NCBI GenBank assembly: GCA_964416315.1
Contig: CAYQDR010000167.1
Span: forward strand, 1-8,356
Source: CAYQDR01 sp964416315
Lineage (GTDB): Bacteria > Methylomirabilota > Methylomirabilia > Rokubacteriales > DASRDR01
Direction: 5' to 3'
DNA: 8,356 bases
Both the position numbers and the translations under genes were made by a program. Below are positions 1 through 6,619 of this stretch, piece by piece. Numbering within the stretch: the first letter of the stretch is position 1; every line of letters starts with the position of its first letter. The notes under the pieces are model-generated. The model ran no database searches, was not told the origin of the DNA, and saw nothing but the letters and a program-made list of their open reading frames with translations.

Positions 1-2
1 TC

Positions 3-1064
3 CACGACATCGGCCACGGCCCCTTCGGGCACTTCTTCGACGACAACTTCCTCGCGGACTACGAGCTGACGCACGAGCTGGTCGGCCAGCGGATCATCCG
101 CGAGGAGCTCGGCGACGTGATCCGCGGGCTCCGCCGGAGCCCGAGCGCCGCCTTCGGCCGCGACGAGGTCATCGACCCGAACTGGATCTGCTACCTCATG
201 GGGAAGGCCTACACGCAGCCCGAGCGGGGGGATCCGCTGTGGCTCGCCTTCCTCAAGCCGGTCCTCTCGGGGATCTACACGGCCGACAACCTCGACTACG
301 TCCTCCGCGACTCGTACATGTGCGGCGTGGCCGTCGGGGCGGACCTGGACCGGATTCTCTACTACAGCTTCGTCACGCCGGACGGGCTGACGCTCGACCG
401 CGGCGGGACGCAGGCGCTGATCATGTTCCTGACCGCCCGCTACTACATGTACACGAACGTCTACTACCACCGGACCACGCGCGCGATCGACCTCCACCTC
501 AAGGAGATCTTCCAGCCGACGATGCGGATCGTGTTCCCGTGGGACCTCCGCAAGGACCTCCACCCGTACCTCCACCTCACGGAGTGGACGCTGCTCGAGG
601 AGGTGGGGCGGTGGCACGACGCCGGGGACCCCGAGCGCCGGGCCCTCGGGCAGGAGTGGCGGCAGATCCTGGACCGGCGGCTCAAGTGGCGGATGGTGCA
701 CGAGGAGGTCCTCGACGACTCCATGATCAAGGTGTGGGTAGGGATGCGGCCGGAGAACATCGCGAGCCAGGTCCGCGACGCGCTCCCGCGGGCGCTCAAG
801 GAGGTCGAATTCCAGATCGACCTCGCCTTCCAGGATCCGCGGCCGCTGAACCCGCTGGCGATGGGGGACCGCCAGATCTACATCTACGACGCGGCCACCG
901 GGCAGGTCTCCAAGGAGCCCCTCGCCGGGCTGTTCAAGTACCTGCCGGCGAAGGTGGCCCAGTGCCGCATCTTCGCGCGCGACCACCGCCACGATCGGGA
1001 GCTCACGCAGGCCTTCCGCCAGGTGCTGTATGAGGATCGGCCGGCGATCCCCACCAACGTGTAG
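3..1064 (+). CDS. HD-domain phosphohydrolase (COG1078/SAMHD1-like), 5'-truncated
   Basis: Probable metal-dependent nucleotide phosphohydrolase of the HD superfamily (COG1078; relatives include dNTP triphosphohydrolases and SAMHD1). The window opens inside the catalytic core: the first visible residues read HDIGHGPFGH, containing the metal-binding His-Asp pair and the conserved GHxPFGH loop. About 95 residues in, ADNLDYVLRDS matches the family's D-x-x-D-Y-x-x-R-D signature and should supply the later metal-ligand Asp. YYHRTTRAIDLHL, about 60 residues further on, is also typical. About 353 residues are visible; the N-terminus with the first metal His is missing to the left. The internal GTG at 117 is not the start, because the HD motif lies upstream of it in the same open frame. 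It ends with TAG, followed by a 69-bp gap to the next gene. Family is confident; substrate (dNTP, dGTP or another nucleotide) cannot be told. Confidence 0.9.
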   Translation, partial: HDIGHGPFGHFFDDNFLADYELTHELVGQRIIREELGDVIRGLRRSPSAAFGRDEVIDPNWICYLMGKAYTQPERGDPLWLAFLKPVLSGIYTADNLDYVLRDSYMCGVAVGADLDRILYYSFVTPDGLTLDRGGTQALIMFLTARYYMYTNVYYHRTTRAIDLHLKEIFQPTMRIVFPWDLRKDLHPYLHLTEWTLLEEVGRWHDAGDPERRALGQEWRQILDRRLKWRMVHEEVLDDSMIKVWVGMRPENIASQVRDALPRALKEVEFQIDLAFQDPRPLNPLAMGDRQIYIYDAATGQVSKEPLAGLFKYLPAKVAQCRIFARDHRHDRELTQAFRQVLYEDRPAIPTNV

Positions 1065-1103
1065 CGCCGTGCCGATAACCGTCGCATCCCGGCGGATGTC
1101 TCG

Positions 1104-1120
1104 CCCCGGGCCTGCCGGGG
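1104..1120 (+). other. GC hairpin in the leader of the next gene
   Basis: CCCCGG (1104-1109) and CCGGGG (1115-1120) form a 6-bp stem over a 5-base loop, 14 bases before the GTG at 1134. There is no T-run, so it is not a classical terminator for the HD gene. It could be leader structure or chance in GC-rich DNA. A -10-like GATAAC lies upstream at 1074-1079. Confidence 0.3.
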
Positions 1121-1133
1121 CCTGAGGGCCGCC

Positions 1134-1631
1134 GTGGACCTGCTCGACATCAAGAGTCGCATCGCGCTGGCGCTGGTGGAGTCGATCTTCCGGCGCGCGG
1201 GGTTCGAGCTGATGCCGGTCGGCCAGCGCGAGGTGCCGACGCGCCTGGGCCGCGAGGACCTCGTGCCGGACTTCTTCGCCGTCCGCGCGCCGGCGGACGG
1301 GAAGCCACCCGAGCCCGCGCGGCTCATCGAGGTCCGCTACCGGCCGCAGGTCGCGCAGTACGTGGCCATCGAGGACCAGCGCGGGCCGCAGTCGATCTTC
1401 GCCCACGCCAAGCGCCAGTGGCCGGGGCTGATGTTCGTGTTCGTCACGGATCACCCCGAGCCGGGGCGCTCCCGCTTCCAGGTGCTCGATCTGGAGGGCT
1501 GGACCGTCGGCGAGGCGGTTGGGGCGACCGACCTGTTCGCCCACCCGGGGTTGGACATCTACCGGCAGAACGTGGAGGAGCACGAAACGCTGGCGGGGCG
1601 GATCTTTGCGTTGCTCGCCGGGCGCCCCTGA
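1134..1631 (+). CDS. Uncharacterised protein with degenerate PD-(D/E)XK nuclease-like fold
   Basis: I do not recognise a named family. The 165 residues read like a compact alpha/beta domain. An N-terminal helix carries E18, then come PDFFAV (P45-D46), LIEVRYR (E66-V67-R68), a helix at about 85-96 and a hydrophobic strand LMFVFVTD (99-106). The order Glu in helix 1, Asp, then E-x-K at the end of a strand is the layout of PD-(D/E)XK nucleases and Hjc-like resolvases. Here the Lys is replaced by Arg, so it may be inactive or use Arg. The GTG at 1134 is the only start codon in frame after the preceding stop; a weak GAGG lies at 1124-1127. It sits alone between the HD hydrolase and trmI. The gene looks real from its codon pattern; fold assignment is inference from motif spacing. 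Confidence 0.72.
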   Translation: MDLLDIKSRIALALVESIFRRAGFELMPVGQREVPTRLGREDLVPDFFAVRAPADGKPPEPARLIEVRYRPQVAQYVAIEDQRGPQSIFAHAKRQWPGLMFVFVTDHPEPGRSRFQVLDLEGWTVGEAVGATDLFAHPGLDIYRQNVEEHETLAGRIFALLAGRP

Positions 1632-1741
1632 CGACGTGCCGATCCCCGTCGCCTCGCCCGTCCCGGTCCGCGCGTCTCCCGCCCGGTGCCCCGGCTCGCG
1701 GGGAAGGGCGACGGCGACGTCCTGAACGGGACCGATCACAC

Positions 1742-1754
1742 GCCGATCATCGGC
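1742..1754. promoter_or_regulatory. 13-bp odd palindrome upstream of trmI
   Basis: GCCGAT-C-ATCGGC is a perfect 6+1+6 inverted repeat in the gap before trmI, 67 bases upstream of the -10-like box. Odd-centred palindromes of this kind can be operator half-sites. No regulator is encoded nearby and no second copy was seen, so the role is a guess. Confidence 0.25.
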
Positions 1755-1781
1755 CGCGACGTCCCCGGCTTCGACGCGTCC

Positions 1782-1799
1782 AGGTCCCCGCGGGGGCCT
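1782..1799 (+). terminator. GC-rich palindrome, possible terminator or attenuator
   Basis: AGGTCCCCGCGGGGGCCT is an 18-base near-perfect palindrome; one T-G pair is the only imperfection and there is almost no loop. It lies between the PD-(D/E)XK-like gene and trmI, with no T-run after it. It may stop or slow transcription from upstream, or act at DNA level just before the trmI promoter. Confidence 0.3.
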
Positions 1800-1818
1800 C
1801 GCGGGCTGCGGGCCGTCG

Positions 1819-1827
1819 TGCTATAAC
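1819..1827 (+). promoter_or_regulatory. Extended -10 promoter element for trmI
   Basis: TGCTATAAC is a TGn-extended -10 hexamer (TATAAC at 1822-1827). It is one of the few AT-rich spots in the gap. No recognisable -35 box is found 16-18 bases upstream, which is common for extended -10 promoters. A transcript starting about 7 bases downstream would begin at or within a base or two of the ATG at 1836, implying a leaderless mRNA. Confidence 0.45.
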
Positions 1828-1835
1828 GAGGCGCG

Positions 1836-2690
1836 ATGCCGGGGGACGAGCCGTTCCGGGCCGGCGAGGCGGTCCTCCTCGTCGACGAGCGCCGCGGCAA
1901 GCGGCACCTCGTCACGCTCCGGCCGGGGCACACCTTCCACAGCGACCGCGGATGGGTGCGGCACGACGCCCTGATCGGCGCCCCCGACGGCATCTCGGTC
2001 AAGACCTCCCTCGGTGGCCGCTACCTCGCCCTCCGCCCGACGCTCGCGGAGTACGTCCTGGAGATGCCCCGGGGGGCGCAGGTCATCTATCCGAAGGACC
2101 TGGCCATGATCTGCTTCTTCGCCGACGTCGGGCCGGGGCAGACCGTCTGCGAGGCGGGGCTGGGTTCGGGGGCGCTGACGCTCGCGCTGCTCCGGGCCGT
2201 CGGACCGACCGGCCGCGTCGTCTCCTACGAGACGCGCGAGGAGTTCGCGCGCCGCGCCGTCCGGAACATCGAGGCGCGGCTCGGGCCGGGCGCGCCCCTG
2301 ACCGTGCGCGCCCAGGACGTCTACGCGGGGTTCGAGGAGCGCGACGTGGACCGCGTGCTGGCGGACGTCCCGGAGCCGTGGCGGCTCGTGGAATCCGCGG
2401 CGACCGCGCTCCGGGCGGGGGGGATCTTCTGCAGCTACGTCCCGACGCTCCCGCAGGCCCAGCGGACGCACGAGACGCTGGCGGCCCACGCGGCGTTTGC
2501 GCTGCCGGAGACCTTCGAGACGCTGCTGCGCCCCTGGCACATCGCGGGCCTCTCGGTGCGGCCGGCGCACCGCATGGTGGCCCACACGGGCTTCTTGACG
2601 CTGGCCCGCCGCGTCCAGCCGCGCGCGGGCGGTGACGCGCGGCCCGGCGAGGCGGAGGAGCCGCCGGAGCCGGAGCCGGAGCCGGCGTAG
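1836..2690 (+). CDS. trmI: tRNA (adenine-58-N1)-methyltransferase TrmI
   Basis: SAM-dependent methyltransferase that makes m1A58 in the T-loop of tRNA; the family works as a homotetramer in the cytosol. The N-terminal beta domain (about 6-70) ends in GRYLALRPTLAEYVLEMPRG and leads into AQVIYPKD, both hallmarks of prokaryotic TrmI. The SAM motif is EAGLGSGALTLALLR (106-120), with the acidic ribose-binding residue at E132. DVPEPW (177-182) is the catalytic motif IV. RPWHIAGLSVRP followed by HTGFL (232-254) is the conserved C-terminal block. The length of 284 fits the family. The last ~15 residues form an acidic Pro-Glu tail built from tandem CCGGAG hexamers at 2664-2687. ATG at 1836 agrees with the expected N-terminus; GAGG at 1828-1831 could be a ribosome site if the mRNA has a leader. 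Family assignment is firm. Confidence 0.95.
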   Translation: MPGDEPFRAGEAVLLVDERRGKRHLVTLRPGHTFHSDRGWVRHDALIGAPDGISVKTSLGGRYLALRPTLAEYVLEMPRGAQVIYPKDLAMICFFADVGPGQTVCEAGLGSGALTLALLRAVGPTGRVVSYETREEFARRAVRNIEARLGPGAPLTVRAQDVYAGFEERDVDRVLADVPEPWRLVESAATALRAGGIFCSYVPTLPQAQRTHETLAAHAAFALPETFETLLRPWHIAGLSVRPAHRMVAHTGFLTLARRVQPRAGGDARPGEAEEPPEPEPEPA

Positions 2691-2706
2691 CGAGGCGCTG
2701 AGAAGT

Positions 2707-2824
2707 GCCGCGTCGGCTTGCGCGTCCGCGCGGCTCGATCGGAACGCTTCGAGCGCGGGCTTTGCCCGCGCGACGAACTGGGGGGAGGTCCGGCCCCCCG
2801 AAATCAAGGGGGGCGTAGCCCCCC
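2707..2824. repeat. Cluster of four GC palindromes (REP-like intergenic element)
   Basis: The gap between trmI and the purine permease is filled with inverted repeats. GCCGCG 2707-2712 pairs with CGCGGC 2729-2734. GCGCGGGC 2753-2760 pairs with GCCCGCGC 2764-2771 over a TTT loop, and its stem can be lengthened by TTCG 2748-2751 with CGAA 2774-2777. GGGGGG 2780-2785 pairs with CCCCCC 2794-2799. GGGGGGC 2808-2814 pairs with GCCCCCC 2818-2824 over a GTA loop. The C-run at 2794-2799 can also pair with the G-run at 2808-2813, so the last two hairpins have an alternative fold. No T-run follows. It may end trmI transcription, protect the mRNA 3' end, or be a dispersed REP-type element; one window cannot show copy number. 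Confidence 0.6.
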
Positions 2825-2849
2825 TCCGGGGATGTAGCGAGGACACGCC

Positions 2850-4211
2850 ATGCTCGAGTCGCTCTTCCAGCTTCGCGAGCGCGGGACGACCGTGGGCACG
2901 GAAGTGCTGGCTGGCGTCACGACGTTCATGGTGATGGCGTACATCATCTTCGTGAACCCGGCGATCCTGTCGTTCGCGAGCGTGCCGGCGCTGCAGGGCC
3001 AGGGACCGCCGTTCGGCCCCACGCTCGCGGTGACGTGTCTCGTCGCCGCGCTCATGACCCTGGCCATGGGCCTCGCGAGCAACTACCCGCTGGCGATCGC
3101 CTCGGGGATGGGCCTGAACGCGGTCGTCGCCTTCCAGCTCATCGCCGGCCAGAAGCTCCCGTGGCCGGCGGCGATGGGCGTGATCTTCCTGGAGGGCGTG
3201 GCGATCACGGTCCTCGTGCTCACGGGCTTCCGGGAGGCCGTCATGAACGCGATCCCGATGTCGCAGAAGCGCGCGATCTCCGTCGGCATCGGGCTCTTCA
3301 TCCTGCTCATCGGCCTCGTCAACGGCGGGATCGTCAGGCCGGGGACCGGCATCCCGGTGACGCTCGGGGCGCTGACGACCCCCAGGGTGGCGGTCGCGGT
3401 GGCGGGGCTGCTCCTGACGCTCCTCCTCCTGGCCCTCGGCGTGCGCGCGGCGCTGCTCCTGGGGATCGTCGGGGCGACGGTCCTGGCGATCGTCGTGAAC
3501 GCGCTCGCGGGCGGGCAGGTCTGGGCGCTCCCGGGCGTCGCGGTCATCCCGAGCCAGGTCGTCGCCCTGCCGGACTTCTCGACGCTCGGCCGCGGGCTGA
3601 ACGTCGAGGTGTTCGTGCGGCTCGGCGTCGTCGCGGCAGTCCTGACGATCTTCTCGATCATGCTGTCGGACTTCTTCGACACCATGGGCACGGTGATCGG
3701 GATCGGGGGGGAGGCCGGCTGGCTCGACCGGGACGGCCGGCTCCCGCGGCTCAACCGCGTGCTCCTCGTGGATTCCCTGGCGGCCGTCGTGGGCGGCTGG
3801 TTCAGCGCCTCGTCGGCCACGACCTATATCGAGTCGGCGGCCGGGGTGTCGGCCGGCGGGCGGACCGGGCTGACGTCGGTCGTCGTCGCGCTCGGCTTCG
3901 CGCTCGCGCTCTTCTTCGCGCCGATCGCGGGCGTGGTCCCCCCCGAGGCGACGGCCGCCGCGCTGGTCGTCGTCGGCTACCTCATGTGCACCCTGGTCCG
4001 CGAGATCCCCTTCGGCGACCTCGAGGAGGGGTTCCCGGCGCTCCTCACCATGACGCTGATGCCCTTCACGTACTCGATCACGAACGGGATCGGGGCAGGA
4101 TTCATCGCGTACGTCTTCGTCAAGCTCGTCCGCGGCAAGGCGGCGGAGGTCCACCCGATGATGTACGCGGCCGCCGTCGCCTTCGTCGTGTACTTCGCGC
4201 TGCCGCACTGA
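2850..4211 (+). CDS. NCS2-type purine permease (AzgA/PbuG family)
   Basis: Inner-membrane nucleobase transporter, probably importing adenine, guanine or hypoxanthine with protons (COG2252). Its 453 residues are hydrophobic throughout and fit the family's usual 430-480. Signatures in order: TTFMVMAYIIFVNPAIL (24-40); PLAIASGMGLNAVVAF (80-95), the substrate-site loop, usually APGMGLN, here with Ser for Pro; SDFFDTMGTVIGIG (273-286); SSATTYIESAAGVSAGGRTG (321-340), the second half-helix motif; and MPFTYSITNGIGAGF (404-418). GAGGA at 2839-2843 sits 6 bases before the ATG, a good ribosome site that fixes the start. It stands alone between two gaps; its upstream gap is full of palindromes. With the HD hydrolase it suggests purine salvage, but the two are not one operon. 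The exact substrate is not readable. Confidence 0.95.
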   Translation: MLESLFQLRERGTTVGTEVLAGVTTFMVMAYIIFVNPAILSFASVPALQGQGPPFGPTLAVTCLVAALMTLAMGLASNYPLAIASGMGLNAVVAFQLIAGQKLPWPAAMGVIFLEGVAITVLVLTGFREAVMNAIPMSQKRAISVGIGLFILLIGLVNGGIVRPGTGIPVTLGALTTPRVAVAVAGLLLTLLLLALGVRAALLLGIVGATVLAIVVNALAGGQVWALPGVAVIPSQVVALPDFSTLGRGLNVEVFVRLGVVAAVLTIFSIMLSDFFDTMGTVIGIGGEAGWLDRDGRLPRLNRVLLVDSLAAVVGGWFSASSATTYIESAAGVSAGGRTGLTSVVVALGFALALFFAPIAGVVPPEATAAALVVVGYLMCTLVREIPFGDLEEGFPALLTMTLMPFTYSITNGIGAGFIAYVFVKLVRGKAAEVHPMMYAAAVAFVVYFALPH

Positions 4212-4244
4212 GCCGCCCGCCGCGGGGCGCCGCGGTGGAGGCTG

Positions 4245-4253
4245 TGGTACGCT
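4245..4253 (+). promoter_or_regulatory. Extended -10-like element before ppiD
   Basis: TGGTACGCT is a TGn motif followed by the -10-like TACGCT (4248-4253), which ends 9 bases before the ATG. Spacing to the start nearly equals that of the stronger TGCTATAAC before trmI (8 bases). No -35 box or convincing ribosome site is visible; the nearest GAGG is about 21 bases upstream of the ATG. Weaker than the trmI site because TACGCT is a poor -10. Confidence 0.3.
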
Positions 4254-4262
4254 AGGTCCGCC

Positions 4263-6155
4263 ATGGCGATGATGAGCTGGATGCGGCGCACCTCGCGGTA
4301 CTTCCTCATCATCGTCGTCCTCACCTTCATCGCGAGCCTCGCCTACTTCGGCGCCACGCAGGACCGCGGGGGGCAGGAGTGGGTGCTCAGCGTCAACGGC
4401 GAGGAGGTCTCGGCCGTCACCTACCAGCGGGCGTACCGGGCGACCGTGGAGCAGTACCAGCGGCTCCTGCGCGACCGCTTCACCGAGGAGATGGCGCGCT
4501 CGCTCAAGCTCCAGCAGCAGGTCATCGACTCGCTCGTCACGGACCGGCTGGTCCAGCAGGCGGCCGCGTCGGAGGGCGTCAGCGTGGCGAACGAGGAGCT
4601 GGCGGCCGAGATCCAGCGGATGGGGGTCTTCCACGCGGGGGGCGGGTTCGCGCGCGAGCAGTACCTGCGGGTCCTGGCGCGCGCCGGGCTCACGGTCCAG
4701 CAGTTCGAGCAGGACCTGCGGGGGGAGCTCATCCGCCGGAAGCTGCAGACACTGCTCACGGCGGGGGTGAAGCTCTCGGAGGCCGAGGTCCGTCAGGCCT
4801 GGGAAACGCGCCGCGAGCGGGTACGGGCCGCGTACCTCGTGATGAATCCCGAGACGCTCGCGCCCGCCGAGGTGCCGGAGGCGGAGCTGGAGGCGTACCA
4901 CAAAGCCCACCCCGCCGAGTTCACCAGGCCGGAGCGGCGGCGGGTGCTGGCCGCGATCCTCCCGACGGCGAGCGCGCCGATCCCGGTCGTCACCGACGCG
5001 GAGCTCGAGGCGGCGTACACGGAGCGGCGGCGGGAGTTCGAGCAGCCCGCCCGCGTCCGCGCCGCGCACATCCTCGTCCGCGTGCCGACTGTGGGCGGGA
5101 GCGAGGCCGAGGACAGGGCGCGGGAGAAGGCGGGGGCGGCGCTCCGGCGCGTCCGGGAGGGCGCCGACTTCGCCCAGGTGGCGCGCGAGGTCTCGGAGGA
5201 CCAGGCGACGGCGCTCCGCGGCGGCGAGCTGGGGCTCGTCGCCCCCGGAGAGCTCGTGTCGGAGTTCGAGAAGGTCGTCTTCGCCCTCAAGCGCGGCGAG
5301 GTGGGCGGCCCCGTGCGCACCCCGTACGGCTACCACGTGGTGAAGGCCCTCGAGGTGGTCCCGGGCTCGAAGAAGGAGCTCCGCGAGGTGGCGACGACGC
5401 TCCGCGCCGGCCTCGCGGCCGAGGGGCAGCTCCGCGCGCTCCGCGAGAAGGCCCAGGCGGCGCACCGGGCGCTCCTCGGTGCCAGCGACTTCGCGGCGGA
5501 GGCGCGGAAGCAGGGCCTCCAGCTCCGGGAGCTCGGCCCGTTCGGGCGCACGGACCCGGTCGAGGGGATCGGGCGCGTGAGCGAGGCGACGGACGCGATC
5601 TTCGGCCTGCCGCCCGACGGGGTAAGCGCGCCTGTGAAGGTCCCCGAGGGCTACGCGATCTTCCGGCTCCTCGAGCGCCAGGAGCCGCGGCTGCTCGGGC
5701 TCGGCGAGATCCGCGGCGAGGTGGGGCGGGCCGTGCGGCGGCAGAAGGCCCGCGAGGCGGCGGAGGCGCGGGCCCGCGAGGGGGCCGAGGCGCTCCGGAA
5801 GGGCGAGGAGCCGGCCGCGGTCGCCCGGCGCACCGGCGCGAGCGTCGGCGAGGCGCCGCCCTTCTCCCGCCTCGAGCCGCTTGCCGATCGCGACCTCGCG
5901 CAGGCGATCGGCACGGTGGCGCTCGAGCTCCCGCCGGGCGCCGTCGGCGGGCCCGTCGCGGGCGCGAAGGGGTTCTACGTCGTGAAGGTCCTCGCGCGCG
6001 AGCGCCCGGACCCTGCCGAGTTCGACAAGGCGCGACCCGACGTGGAGCGCGATCTCCGCGAGGCCAAGCGCGCCCAGACCTGGCAGAGCTGGCTCGGGGC
6101 CCTCCGCGCGCGGGCGAAGGTCGAGGTGAACCGGAAGCTCCTGCCCGAGGGCTGA
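4263..6155 (+). CDS. ppiD: Membrane-anchored parvulin-type folding factor PpiD
   Basis: Periplasmic chaperone and peptidyl-prolyl isomerase-like protein tethered to the inner membrane, assisting proteins that leave the Sec translocon. MRRTSRYFLIIVVL gives a positive start plus one membrane anchor (about 12-30). A SurA/PpiD N-terminal helical domain follows (about 40-170). The parvulin domain is at about 263-365: RAAHILVRV, then GGELGLVAPGELVSEFEKVVF and TPYGYHVVKALEV. H269, F336 and H358 of the parvulin consensus are kept, so catalysis is possible. Two further segments (about 423-472 and 530-583) resemble the C-terminal half of a parvulin domain: PV..PEGYAIFRLLE and PV...KGFYVVKVL. The length of 630 is close to E. 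coli PpiD at 623. ATG at 4263 is the first start; Met3 and Met4 are alternatives. The next gene follows after 7 bases. Confidence 0.92.
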   Translation: MAMMSWMRRTSRYFLIIVVLTFIASLAYFGATQDRGGQEWVLSVNGEEVSAVTYQRAYRATVEQYQRLLRDRFTEEMARSLKLQQQVIDSLVTDRLVQQAAASEGVSVANEELAAEIQRMGVFHAGGGFAREQYLRVLARAGLTVQQFEQDLRGELIRRKLQTLLTAGVKLSEAEVRQAWETRRERVRAAYLVMNPETLAPAEVPEAELEAYHKAHPAEFTRPERRRVLAAILPTASAPIPVVTDAELEAAYTERRREFEQPARVRAAHILVRVPTVGGSEAEDRAREKAGAALRRVREGADFAQVAREVSEDQATALRGGELGLVAPGELVSEFEKVVFALKRGEVGGPVRTPYGYHVVKALEVVPGSKKELREVATTLRAGLAAEGQLRALREKAQAAHRALLGASDFAAEARKQGLQLRELGPFGRTDPVEGIGRVSEATDAIFGLPPDGVSAPVKVPEGYAIFRLLERQEPRLLGLGEIRGEVGRAVRRQKAREAAEARAREGAEALRKGEEPAAVARRTGASVGEAPPFSRLEPLADRDLAQAIGTVALELPPGAVGGPVAGAKGFYVVKVLARERPDPAEFDKARPDVERDLREAKRAQTWQSWLGALRARAKVEVNRKLLPEG

Positions 6156-6162
6156 GGGGGCG

Positions 6163-6570
6163 GTGCGGCTCCGGAAGGCGCACCTCGAGTTCCTCGGAGC
6201 CGCCCGGGTCGTGCGCGTGGCGACGGCGGACGCCCGCGGCGTCCCGCACGTCGTGCCGGTCTGCGCCGTCGTCGCGGACGGCCGCGTCTACTTCGCCTCG
6301 GGCGACGACGCGAAGAAGGTCCGGACCCTCCGCGCCAACCCCCGCGCGACCGTCGTCGCCGACGACTACTCTGAGGCCTGGGCCGGCCTCCGGGGCGTGA
6401 TGATCGCCGGCGACGCCCGCCTCCACGCGCGCGGCCCCGTCTTCCGCCGCGTCCGTCGGCTCCTCTACGCGAAGTACCCCCAGTACGCGCGCGAGGCCGC
6501 CCTCGAGGAGGGCGACGCGGTCGTCGTCGAGGTCCGGCCGACCCGGGTCTTCGCCTGGGGGTTCGAGTAG
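6163..6570 (+). CDS. PNPOx-like FMN/F420 split-barrel protein
   Basis: Small 135-residue member of the pyridoxamine 5'-phosphate oxidase-like split-barrel superfamily, probably binding FMN or coenzyme F420. Visible family pattern: an N-terminal helix, then ARVVRVATADARGVPHVVPV (14-33), RVYFAS (41-46), KKVRTLRANPRATVVADDYS (51-70) and a closing strand VVVEVRPTRVFAWGF (120-134). The DDYSEAW segment followed by a GD turn resembles the F420-dependent Rv0121-type group, but cofactor choice is not certain from sequence alone. The GTG start at 6163 has GAGGGGG at 6154-6160, overlapping the ppiD stop. The 7-bp gap means it is almost surely cotranscribed and perhaps translationally coupled with ppiD. 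The substrate is unknown, and no functional link to protein folding is evident. It ends in a convergent gap with the minus-strand genes. Confidence 0.87.
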   Translation: MRLRKAHLEFLGAARVVRVATADARGVPHVVPVCAVVADGRVYFASGDDAKKVRTLRANPRATVVADDYSEAWAGLRGVMIAGDARLHARGPVFRRVRRLLYAKYPQYAREAALEEGDAVVVEVRPTRVFAWGFE

Positions 6571-6595
6571 CCCGTCCTCCGCGGCTCGGAGTGGT

Positions 6596-6617
6596 CCGTC
6601 CCCGCGTTCGGGGACGG
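6596..6617. terminator. Perfect 9-bp hairpin between convergent genes
   Basis: CCGTCCCCG (6596-6604) and CGGGGACGG (6609-6617) form a perfect stem with a CGTT tetraloop in the 49-bp gap between the split-barrel gene (+) and the NTF2-like gene (-). Its place and symmetry fit a bidirectional terminator. No T-run follows on either strand, as is often seen in very GC-rich genomes. Confidence 0.6.
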
Positions 6618-6619
6618 CC

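Noticed and set aside
117..119. GTG at 117 as the start of the HD hydrolase
   Set aside because: The conserved HDIGHGPFGH motif lies upstream in the same open frame, so the gene begins left of the window.
2780..2824. G/C-runs as a CRISPR-like or tandem repeat array
   Set aside because: The units are inverted arms of different hairpins, with no regular repeat and spacer lengths.
1821..5465. A 1214-codon open frame on the minus strand spanning trmI, the permease and most of ppiD
   Set aside because: It is an antisense shadow. trmI, the permease and ppiD all lie in the same plus-strand frame, and GC-rich codons leave the opposite strand free of stops. Its residues are dominated by Arg, Asp, Glu, His and Pro with no domain pattern.
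4379..6400. A 673-codon plus-strand frame inside ppiD
   Set aside because: Out-of-frame Gly/Ala/Arg-rich translation of ppiD; the ppiD frame carries the anchor, SurA-like and parvulin motifs.
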